Origin: Gymnorhina tibicen
Taxonomy: Eukaryota > Chordata > Aves > Passeriformes > Artamidae
Reading direction: 5' to 3'
Assembly: GCA_013399875.1 (NCBI GenBank)
Contig: VXAZ01005694.1
Location: forward strand, 1,535,331-1,599,330
Length of the DNA stretch: 64,000 nt
Each line of letters opens with the position of its first letter. The first letter of the stretch is position 1. Below, piece after piece: positions 10,801-22,800 of this stretch. Below the pieces are notes generated by a model, which saw only the letters and a list, made by a program, of their open reading frames with translations, made no database searches and was not told the DNA's origin. A program made the translations under genes and the position numbers.

Positions 10801-13800
10801 CATTCCTGTGAATGATCACGCTCCTCTCCTGGCCATACTCACTGCTTCAACACCCTCGTGTGCTGCAATGCCCCACTGCATACTCACATATCCTTGGTCC
10901 TTCGCTCTTCCCTGGTAGGGGAACTGGGATCCAAGTGGGAAAGCTCAGGGGGGAGCTCCTTCCCCTGTGCCAGCAGCCAGGCCCGCTCTTCACGAAGTTT
11001 CCTCCTCCTGGCCCGTTCTGCAGTGGGAAGAGATAAAAAACCATTCAGCACTCCTTGCCCACATCTTGCAGGGAAACAGAAGGTGCTCCTGCAGCTCTCA
11101 AGAACTCCAGTGAGATGGTCTTGTTCTTTCAGCAAAAGCAGCAACAGCACGGGAGCAGGTGAGGTGGGCATATGGTGCACCATCAACATGCCTCATCATC
11201 CTCCCTTGGTTACAATCACCGATTTCAAAGCACCACCGTGACACAGGTGCTCCCTTAGGCAGCTTCCAAACATGGTGTGGCACAAAGAGGCAAGTTCAAC
11301 ACCCAGCCCTTGGCACAGATCAGCACCATGGAAAGAGCTGGCTTGTTGTTCTCTTCCTCTAGGGGCTTCACCTCAGGCAGGTGAACTTGAGGCAGCTGGC
11401 TTTGCACGGAATGGGATGAAGAGCAGTGCCGAGGGAAGGGTGAAGTTCTACCAGCTGAGTGGCAATGAGTAACTGGGGTCATTATTATCCTCCATGGCTG
11501 GCTTTGGGAAGGTTGCTCAGGTAGGTCTCCATGGCCAGCAGCCAGAGCGAGCAAGCTGCCACACACGAGAGCCACTGGGACAGCTTTTGTTTAAAGAGGT
11601 GAGACACAGGAAGAAGCAATGCTGGTAATATAACCTGTGGTTTGCAACCAGACAGCTGGCTAGCAGACTGCTTCATAATAGAAAGTTTATGGGCTCTTAT
11701 GAACCTCATTTCCTTTTTCTTATAGGAAATCTGAATTCATTTGACTTGCAAAACACCTGCGGTTGGACCAACCTTCTGTAGGAGCAGAATTCTGTGAAAG
11801 TAATGTTCAGGGAGAGATGTCACAGGAACAGACCACATCAGGGAACACCCAGAGTGAAAGAAAGATGAGGGAGACTTGGCTAACACCCTCTAGCAGAGGC
11901 TCTGCCTTTGGAAAATGCCAGCTACTCAAGAGGTACCACCTCTGGTGGAAAAATACTTATTTAATGTCCTACTCTGTCAGACGAAAACAAATTTGGGATG
12001 GGGCTTGAGAGCATAAGAAAAGTAGGAATAGCTACAAGGTGAGTGTTTGTAGGGACATTCATGGCCAGATATGTCAAAGACTGGTAAAAGAAAGCCCAAA
12101 TTTCCTGTTAGAAGACTCAGGGTAGCACTGAAGTTGGGAGTATAGGACTTGCACCTAAGATGTCCTACAGAATCTAACAGCACCTATTATAACATTGCAC
12201 GACCAGCAGTCCAACACCCAGCTGCAGGTAACAGAGAATATCTGAGTCTGTCCAAGCACTGCTTGGAATTCATGCTTCTTTCATAAAATGAGCAAACTTT
12301 AGATGGCATTGCAGTGGATGCCTAAGTGAGAAAGCTGAGGAGAACATGAAGTGATTATTTGGGCAGCAAATGGAAAATCTCGTGACAACAGCAGCCAGGA
12401 GGTAAAGATTGTGTAGACTTTAGAAATCCACCAACGTCTGCCGAGGATCTGACCTGGAAAACTGACAGGAATCCAGGAGTGCTACCCTGGCACCAGACTG
12501 GATCTCAGTTAGGATTAACAGCAGGAACCTCTACCGCAGCTAGTGATTAACACAGCGTGTTCCAGATCACTGGCAGAGCTCATTCTCCTACTGCTGGCCT
12601 GGGCCGAGTCCTACCCAGCAGCTTTCAAAATCTAAATAATGCCCTAAAAAGTACCTCAACCTTCTAGAAAAGTCATATATGTGTGAGATTATGTTGAAGC
12701 AGCATCTGGAAAGAGAACTGGGAAACTCTAACCTGCTGTTGTGGTAGAAATCTAGAAAGCTGCCTTAACTTATAAATTCAGGAGAGTACAGATGGGCCCA
12801 GCAGGAAACTCGCTACCTGGGGGGTGTGTTGGAGTTGGGGGAAATGCAGTCTCAGGCTGGAAACCGGAATGCGATGTAAAAACAGGAATGCCATCCAGAA
12901 CTGACAAGAAGGTGAAATTCATCAGAGAGCAGATACTTCACCCTGTAGTTCACATCCCCCCTCTACAGAAGACCATATAAAATTAATATTATATTCCAAA
13001 CAGACTGAAAATTAGAAGAAAATCTTTGTTACCCTAAAATTTCTGTTGACGGATGTCCAGTTTTAACAAGTCTGAACCAAGTAAAACAAGTGACATCATT
13101 TTCAAATCTCTTCCTCTCCGTCATAAGAACTGTCATGACAGCAAATGCTTGTGGTGGGTGTGCTTGGCACTAAGAGAAGGTCATTAAGAAGCCAGTTTTA
13201 CCTGGACAGCTGCTGGTTCTAGGGATAAAAAATACTGTAGTGATTTAACCGAACAAGTCAACATAACCTTTGCAAACAGCTTTTGCACCAGCTTGAAAGG
13301 AGACTTCTCCTGACTAAGCCTAAATGGACAAGAGTTTAAACTAAACTGAAAGAAACTGCACAAAACGAAGTAAAAGCATCCCTGCCAATAAAAGCATGAA
13401 TGTATGGTAACTTGGCTTAAACGAGGCTACTGCTCAACCCCATGCCAGTTTCTTTGAGTGGCTCTGTTGCCTTTGAATCAGATGATGTAATGATTGCATT
13501 TACCCAGAAAAGGAAGTGGCTTATACCAAAACAAAACCGTTTTACAGGAACATTTATCTTTGCAGCTCTTGTGGAACTTCAAGACTAATTTCGTCTATAG
13601 AGATGAAGGATTAAGCCACAGAGAATATGCAATTTGCCAAGGGAAACAGGTATCTGTGGCAGATATGGAAGCTGGATGAGTCTTAATTTAAAGCACCTGA
13701 TTAGCTAGGGCTAGCAAACAGGAATACATGAAGGCCAAGGAAGTAATTGGATTTTTCAAAGGTTAGAAAGGTAAACAGGTAAAAGAAGCTATTCTTAGAT

Positions 13801-16800
13801 AACATCTGGCCTCCTACCAAACATCTGGTACCAAACTGTTTCATTTTGGAAAGTTTACAAGGTTTGCATGATCTTAATCTTTTTTTTTTTCTTTTCTGAT
13901 TCTTTATCCACTTCGGGACTCATGATACTGATACTGCCACACATTGCCACAGTTTTCTGAGGATGTTCAGCCTTTCCCTAGAACTACAACAGCCCAGCCA
14001 GTCACTGTGGCTAAAGCAGCAGCTAATCCCCCATAAGGGAGGCCAGCAGAGAGAAAGAAGGTGGTCAGAAATTGCTCTGACCCCACACCTACACGTACTG
14101 GTTGACTGCCACTGTCTGTGCCTTGATCTGACAACATGGCTGTTTGTTGCAGAACAACTTAAATCAGCATTTAATTCATAACCACACACATTTTAGACCA
14201 GCACCTGAAATTGCCACCTCTGGTGCTCTATGTAGCCTCGTCCCTTTATCTTTAGTTCTGCAACTGATAAGGCCAGTAGCAATATAAAATACTACTCTTG
14301 CTACTCCCATGTTATCCCATTCCCTTTCTCCTCAAAGGGAATTCTTTCATCATGCACTGGGCCAAAAGAACCAAATTCTATTCAGCGAGAGCAAAGCCAG
14401 CTAATCCTGCACGCAGGGAAATCATGAGGAGGCAAGTGGGGAGACAGAACCAGGAAACAACACAAACAGCAGGAGAAAAAAATGGACGGCTGGGGCAAGG
14501 AAGAAAATGAGCACGATTTGAAGAAGACAACACAGTCGAAAGGTGCCCCAGAGAACAGCCACCAACACCGAGAGGACAGATGAAGGAAAAGAAGCTACAG
14601 TCAAACCAATTTAACAGAGGTAAGTGCCAGAAAAGATTCTCATTAGCAAGCCTGGCAGGGGAGGAATGCAAATGGAAGACTTTAATTCAAGATCTCAGTC
14701 TTTGCTTTGAAAGCTTCCACTCCTGCTCCACACTGGCCGCACGTTACCTTCCACTGCTTTGACCTTCTCCTCCATCTCCCTCTTCCTCTCCTCCTTTAGC
14801 AGCTGTTCCTGCTCCCTCTTCTGCACTGCTATAAGGATCTGGCGCTCCTCCTCTTCCTCTCTGCGCCTCTGCTTCTCCATTGAGCTCAGCACATTCGGGT
14901 TCACCTGCAACAGAATGATGCACCAAAAACTGTAATGCACTGGCTTATTGAAAGCCGAGCAGAGGCAGGTTTACTTTGAGGAAGTGTTAAAGCACACCTA
15001 CAATGAGTGACTGGGAGGAAAAAAAAGGGTGGGGAAAAAAAAGGATTTGTACGTATGAATTCCTAGATGAAAAGCAACATGGAAAGGGAAGTTATTTGTC
15101 AAGCAATGAAATCCTACTGATGCAAGGACAATGGAAGGAGAAGCGATGGGTTAGACAAGCTGCCGTTCTGTCAGGGTGGTTCTGTCAGGGATGCACCGTG
15201 TGCATTTCTCTTCCCTTCCGGGCAAAGGATTCAGGCTGTTGACACCTTTACACAACACCTCTACCTCTTCCAGCTAGCAGAGCTCTGAGTGCAAGTGTGA
15301 GAAGAAAGGACTACTTTGCCAAACCCGTCTCTGCTGTAAAACACAGAATACTCCACTAAGGAAAGCGTCTGGTACAGCGTTGCATCACGGTATCGTTAGG
15401 AATGTTTTCCTTTCCTGTTCGGAATTTCTGTGTGCTAATCTCCCCTGAACTGGCTCTCGTTTGTTTGTTTGGACAGTTTTCCTGCTGGGTCCCAAAACCG
15501 GTTCTCTCATTCAAGGACACCTGGCTCTTTATTGCCCCACTTTCTCACCTCCCCACTGCCAGCAGGCTGCAAGGCTGTGTTTGATCCTACTTAAGACTGC
15601 AGGCTTCCCAGACCAGGGACTGCCTGCTCCTATTTCTCCAATAAAGTATGAGGTATATATATGGAAGTGTGGAATTATCTTTATTACCTTAATTTAATTA
15701 TAAGACAAATGTATCGGTCATCCACCAGGCACTCCTACCCCTGTGACCAAGATATGTGTGCCTTACCAGCAGAGAATATCAACCAGAAAAGAACAATACA
15801 GTTTGCTCCAACTTCATTTTCAGGGAATAACCAGCAACCACCACTTAGGCAGAAGGCATTTCCTGAGGATTAGCAATCAGCCGGGGTCCGCTGGCTGCTG
15901 CTCAGACCATCAACTTCTCCAGGCCCATTATTAATCCCCAGAAAAAAAAAAAAATCTGGCACCACGATCACTATTTTGTCCTTGTTTCATTGCCCAGGAA
16001 TGGAACCTGGGGGGTGTTTTGATGAACGCCTAGAAATGTTGCCTGGTTTCACTGTACATTTATTCCCATTCTGCCTCCCCTTCCTCTGCACAGCCCTGTG
16101 CTGCCCTACAAACTCCCACTCCAGTTCTCTGTACATGAGCACCCTGCATCATCTCCCTGTCTCCAGCAGCAACAATACATTAAGAGAATTATGCTTCAAG
16201 CACCAACAGTCACAGAGAAGTATCCAAGAGAGGGTGATGGGACTCTTGACAAAATTAGGGCCATATCCTGCATTTAGGGACAGACTGGGCAAAAAAACCC
16301 ACCTATTCTGTGCTGATCCTTTAAGGTGAAACCCAGAGCTTCATCTCACCACGAGGGAACTCTGCCTATCTTCTTTTCCCTTTTATATCTTTGTCAAAAT
16401 GTTCTCACTTTACTCTTCTGTCTCTTTCCTAGGGAAATCATTCTGTGAGCTCATGTGCCTCGAGATTAGCCTGCTTCTCCTCACAATCAGTCTGAAGTTT
16501 GTTTCTCAACCCCTCATTCCACCCAATGGTTCCCAGTTACGCTCTTCTGGGTGAACACAAATTCTCCTCTTCTTCAGTCACATTCCAGCCTTTACCTTAT
16601 GGACCTCCTCAGACACTTACACAACACTCCCACATTTCTACGATTAGATAGAATGTTTTCTTATAAAGCAATCCTTTCAGCTCCCCGGCATGATTATTCC
16701 AGTCGTCTCTCAGAACTTTCCTCCCTGATCAATATCCAAACACCGGGATGCCCAGGATTGTACTATGACAAGTACAAGAGGTCAAGAACCTAGAGAATTG

Positions 16801-19800
16801 GGTTCTACATTTCCACTTTTGATTCTTTTTATATCCCTTTCTCAAAAGCTCTACCATCTGATTTGCCACTCATGAGCTGCAAACAACCTCCTTTCAGAAC
16901 TCATCCTGACCACTTTCAAACAGTTTTACTCTAACCTTCTTGATAAATCTTTAAATTGCAGTAGGAACCAAAAGAGTCAGTTCTGCAGTACAAGAAAGAG
17001 GTGAGCAGGAACCAGCCACCAAACTTGGTATGCCGAGATATTTCAATGAGGATGTGACCATCAGCCTTTACATTCTCCAACCCGTAGATGTAAGCATGAC
17101 AGGTTGATTTCTGATTGTTGGTACGCAGGTGAGACCTTCTCTTTCCCTGGATTAATACAACTTCCACCATCCATGTCCTTTGGAAATAGGAACACAACAC
17201 CCAAGCTGCAGTGCTCACACCAGGACCTCTCCAAGCCCACAGGGCACATTCAGCACCCTATGCTTTAACGGCGTGAAACAGGATCCACAAATCAACCCAC
17301 CACGAATATGGCATCAACAAAGCAAGGTGACACTTTTAAATGAAGGAGAGGGTGTCATCCTACCAGGTCTAGAAAGCAAGGAAAACGGAAAAGCAGAAAC
17401 CACAAACACAGCGTAGTGAGCCCCAAGGACTGCAGCAGACACCCACAGCTGCGCTCGCTCCCTGCAGCACTTGCAGGGCAGCAACAGTGCTGCACGGGCT
17501 CTTTGAGACACTTCAGACACAGAAACAACCTGATTTTCAGAGGGACCCTCTGCCCGGTGTCCCACCTAAGTCCGTTGGGGATGAGTGTGCTCAACTCAGG
17601 GCTAAAAAAATACGCAAACACGAACCAGTAAACTCCTACTGGATTGGTGGAAGCGGACGCTTATTGGAACGATAAAAGCAAGAACCAAACACAAGTTAAA
17701 CTTCCTTCCTGACCACGGAGGTGGCAAAAGGAAGTTTCTCCAGCTTCCTCCCCACTCGGAGGATAAAAACCACTGTGACCAAGGCATCACTGCCTCCTTC
17801 CCTCCGGCAGAGAGCACTCCAGGACACAACATCACTGCCATCCGCTGGCCCTGGGACTCTGAAAGGGCCAAACTTCTGCCTTTAGCTTTGCTCTCCAGAC
17901 AGTGGGTATCAGACTTCAGGGGCAGAAGGCCAGAAGGCGCGGGTGCCCCGAGTGCCCTGGCCCCTTGTCCGCCAAACCTTCCCCGCTCAGGTTTCCGCAG
18001 CGCTCTCCTAATGAGGGTGCTGCTCAGGCGGCTCTTAATGAGGAGCTAATCTGAACCACCTGTTGAGAAATCCCCCGCAGGATCAGGAGCCCATGGAACA
18101 GTCACATCTTGCACTCAAAGCAGCAGCCAGGAGAAAGGGGTCACCTGCACCGGGCCGAGGCTTTTCTCCCCCAGGCTCGCCTGCTGCCCACCCTCGCTTG
18201 ACGAACAAGCCATCAGACACGCCGGCACCTTCCGTGGCTCCCCCACGGCAGGGATGACCGCCACATCCTGCTGGGGAGCAGGGCGAGCATCACCGCTCCG
18301 GCGCTGGCTGGCTCCCCGTGTCCCGGCGCAGCGGGTGCCAGGAGGGCCCCCTGCTCGCTGGAAACGTTTCACTGGCCCACAGGCGGCAATTAACAGCCCT
18401 CTGCCGCCGCAGACCTGGAGCACCTGCGGTACTGATTAGCATCATTCAGGCTCCATGTGTTTCCCACTCCCCTCCTCCTCTGGGATTTCTGCTGCCTGTG
18501 AACAAACACGTGTCCCTGTGCTTCCTGCACGGTGGGCTTTGCAGAGAGCAATTCTGGCCCCAACTGACCATCGCTGCGGTCTTATTTTCCTCTTGGCAGG
18601 CTTTTATCCTGCCTAGCACGATGAGAGGTTCTTCCTTCCTTTTATTTATCTGTTCTAAGTAATTATGTTTATTGCAGGGGGAACTGTACTTTCTCCTTTG
18701 TTTTGGGGAACCCCTGACTCTGGCTCACGTGGCATATTCCCCGCAGCTTAATTTCCCAGGGTTTGACAAAACACCAGGTAACTACGTTTCCATTACATCT
18801 ACAGTGAGAGATAATGCCACAACCTGATAGAATCGAGACAATTTTTTCCTCCGAAGCTAATCCTGTGTTGTCTGACCGATTGCTTTGGGTAGCAGTTGCC
18901 AGTTCAAAGACCCCCCATCTCCACGGCCCCGTGTCCCCGGCTGTGCCGGCATGACTGTTAGGGGCTGTGTGGTGAACTGGATCGGAAAACTGATCTACGT
19001 TAAAAATAACCCCGACCAAAGAAAAAGGTTATATTTAACTCCACTCATTTTCCTGGGTCTGGTTCACTGCACAGACCCGCAAGCAGCAGCAGTGCTGTTA
19101 CACTGATGGGGTGGAGAGGAGATGATGGTGAGGAGGCACGGAAAGCGCCGTTTGAGCCCACGAGGCTGCAGTTTGATAAGCGTTTCTTTAAGCAGCCTAA
19201 ATTGTGACTTCCATTTCCAGCTGACCCCCTCCTAGCTCAGCTCCATACTGCATCAGTCATTCTCTCCCTCGGCGCTATCCGCACCCTCATGTGTTTGCAG
19301 CCTCACGTTTTCCCCTTGGCTGAATTTCTGTCATTTCCCTTTGTAAGCCGGTTCTTCTAGCCCTCTCATCCTTCTTCAACTTTTCTTTGAACTGCCTCGA
19401 ATGTGCCAGCACTTTCATTGAAGTGGAATTCCCCAGACTGAGCGCAGATTTCCATATGCAGCTGCAGCGGGGTCTGCGGCGAGGCCGGTTACCTCTGCGA
19501 TCCAGAGGGCAGCACCTCCCTGCTCGCCATAGAAACCCCGGGTGTCAGCCTGCCTTTGATGGGCATTACCACCCATCTCTCTTTCAGCACGAGCACTTTC
19601 AAGCGACTCCTTCCCACTGAATAGCGATGCTGCGGTTTATTTTTTCCCCCAGGAGGCATCTGCTCTCGCCTCCCTCCGTCGTCCTCCCCCTCGCACCCCC
19701 CCTCACCTCCTGCTTGATTGGTTTGATGGGCTGATGGTCAGACATCCACCTGGGAGAAAACTCTGTCCGCTGCAGACGCTTCTCCTGAAACGGGGTTGAG

Positions 19801-22800
19801 AATTGAGGGAAGGAAAAAGAGAGTGGAGGAAATTAGGGCACATCGGTGACACTGGCAGGAGAAACTCTGAGGGCTAGAAGTGACCATGAAATCCCTATTA
19901 GCTTTACAAGGGTAGCAAACAAGCAAACTGAACTCAATCCAAGAACATCACGCTGACTGCAGAGCCTGTTTTACAAAGCCATCTAGCCGAAGGATCCCTT
20001 TCCAGATCTGTCCCACCTGAAAACGTTCAGCTGACGGACAATACCCTTCAGAGTTTTGGGGCTCTGACACACCAGCTCGAAGCAGACTTAGCTAGGACAG
20101 CTAAGCAGCCAGCACCCCTTCAGCAGAGCCAGCAGAGAAACGGCAGTAAAAGTGGAATCACGGGCAGTTTGCATAGAAAAGCCAGGCTGTAAATCGCAGC
20201 AGTTCAAAAGCACAGAGATCCCCTGCTAGCAGGAAAGGGACACAGGACGTGGCTGAAGACAGTAACCCCTTCAGCCATCCTACCTACGCTGCCGTGCCAT
20301 CACGAACCAGATCCTCCAGCACCGACTCCAGCCCTGCCACAGCATGGGGGGAGTCTTCCCCCCATTCACAAGCTCAACAGCCCCCACATCTGTGACGCTT
20401 GCAGGCTGTAGGTGGAGGGAGCAGAACGGGGTGAAAGGCTGCTTGGATTTAGCTCTCCTTCACTCAGCAAGCATCCATGCTCTTGGAAGCGGTCAGAGAG
20501 AGGTAAACAGGATGTCATGTCTCCTCACCTTCTGTGCAATCATGTTGCAGATCTCCGGCAGGAAGTCTTCACTCAAGAGTTTGTAGAGCTGCCTCTCTCT
20601 AAGGGAAGTCCTCTCTCTGAAGCTCTCTGTGACCTGCCTCCACTCCTCTTCCGTCTGGCACAGCAACCACCATGTCCCACGGCCAGGCCCTTGGGACCCT
20701 TCAAAAACATGAAAGGATGTTATCTCCACAGCAGTTACGACTAACAGCTCTTCTCGAACCCTCCTCTTCTCTCCTCGGGGCTCAGGAAGAGCAAGAGACA
20801 CTGGCAGTGGCCACTGTTATGGAAAACATTCCCTTTGCCATAGGCCCAAAGCTCTCTTCGTGCACCAGAAGCACTGCTACCTCTCCTAGTGACAACTGAG
20901 AGTGATGCCAAGACACGGAGGAAGCACACAGGTGAAGAAATAATGCTGGCACATGGCAGCACACGGGTAGCGCGACATCCCCGTAGCAAGCTCACATTCC
21001 AGTTATGGCAGACTGGAGAAAAGAATTTAATTTGTTCCTCCTAATGGCGGCTGTCAGCCAGAGCACGACATAGGGAAGTGCAAATGTCTAATTTGCTCTG
21101 GCAGCAGAATAAAGCCATCAAAAAATAATGTAATTTGAAGTAAGCCTTTTTTTTTTTTTTAAAAAAGCACTGCAAACCATTTCTGCAGTGAAAAAAATCC
21201 TCCTGTTCCCCGCAAATGAAACATTTTGTTTGCAAGCACTTGAAAGAGCAGAAGAGGAAGCGAAGGACAGGGTTCATCAGGCTGCCAGATGAGGGGGAAG
21301 TTCCAAAAGTTCACATCCCATCCCTGCTCAATCCAGAGCGGGATTGAAGCAGATCACCCACCGCTCTGAAGCATGTCCCAACCACCAAGACACTTTGAGA
21401 GCTGTTCCACCTTGTGTGAAACATTTGAATATTAATTGCGAAGGAAGGGCTCTCTTGCATTGTGGTTGGAACACCCACCTGGAGAGGGGGAATGTGGTTC
21501 CTGCTCCACAAATGTTTACACAGAGCAGGGAAGCCTCATGGGTTGCAACTTGTATGCTTTTGCCCCAGGATACTCTCTAAGCAAAAAAAGGTTGTACCCT
21601 TTTTTGGGTTTTTTTTGGAGTGGGAGAAGTCTTGGATCAAACACCTTCAGGCTGAGGGGTTTCTCAGCTCCCTCTAGACTTTTCTAGGGCTAACCACTGG
21701 CTCCCGGAGAGAAAGCAGTGGTCATCAGTACCACTGGCAGATGTCATGCACCTTCTGACCACATTTTCAGGCAAACTAACAACGAAGAATATGAAGAAGT
21801 GAAAAACCTGAACCTGACTCTGGGCCGTTTGTGGATCTGAGCTGCGAGTGGCTCTGACATTCAAGCTGTCAGGTTGTCCTAGGAAGACTGGAAAGCTGCA
21901 GGCTCTCTCCAGCACCTGCCCTCTCTCAGGTGCCTGGGTGCAGCGGCAGTGGCACAGAGTGAGCGTGTGCTAGCCCCAGGTCACAGGCCAGCCTGGGGCT
22001 CAGCCTGCCCTCAAGTGACTGCCCTGGGGACAGGTAACCGGGACAGCAAAGGTCCAGCCATGTGCTGGTTCTGCTGCTCTGGCTGCGCAAAGCCACCCCT
22101 TGCCCACCTGCAGCAGGGAGCTTACCTGCATCCTGCCCCAAAGCCTGCGTCCTTGTTCCTCATTCCCTTGCCAGCTGCCTACGGACGACTCATTTCAATA
22201 GCAAACAGGACTAAGGCACTGCTTTGTGCCAGCAGAAGATTACCCTGCAGCTGAAGTGACACAATTTGCTGGAAGACAATGATCTGATAAAACCCCCAGC
22301 GCCTCACGCGCATCGCTCCGGCTCTGCCGCCCAGCTCCGGAGCAGCCGGAGAAGCCGCCAGGAAATCTGAAGACAAAGGGCAAAGGGAAGGAGGCATGGG
22401 AAAGACAATGCCACCCTTGCCTTTTATTGTGAGGCAACAGGCAGGCTGAGTCCCTGGGTTTTGTGGGAGCCAGTGGATACACATGTATGACAAATGAGTC
22501 CCAGCTCCCTTGAACTCACTTTCACATCGTGTTGCTAACTCGCTTTTTGCCTCGGTAACCCTTAGGTGGGTACCCCCCAAGACATCATTTACCACCCAAT
22601 GGCCACGAGGAAGGTAAAGTGAGGAGGATCAAAAAGGTTCTTCCTTCCCTGTCTTGGCATCACTGACACCACTCTCTTCCCCGTCCGAAAAAACACGCCT
22701 GCTAACAAGGGCGGTGTGTTTTTACCTCCCCCCTGGAAGACGGAGAGGTTCACCGCCTGCTTTTACAGGTGAGCCCTCACATTCTAGTGTATCCCAGAAG

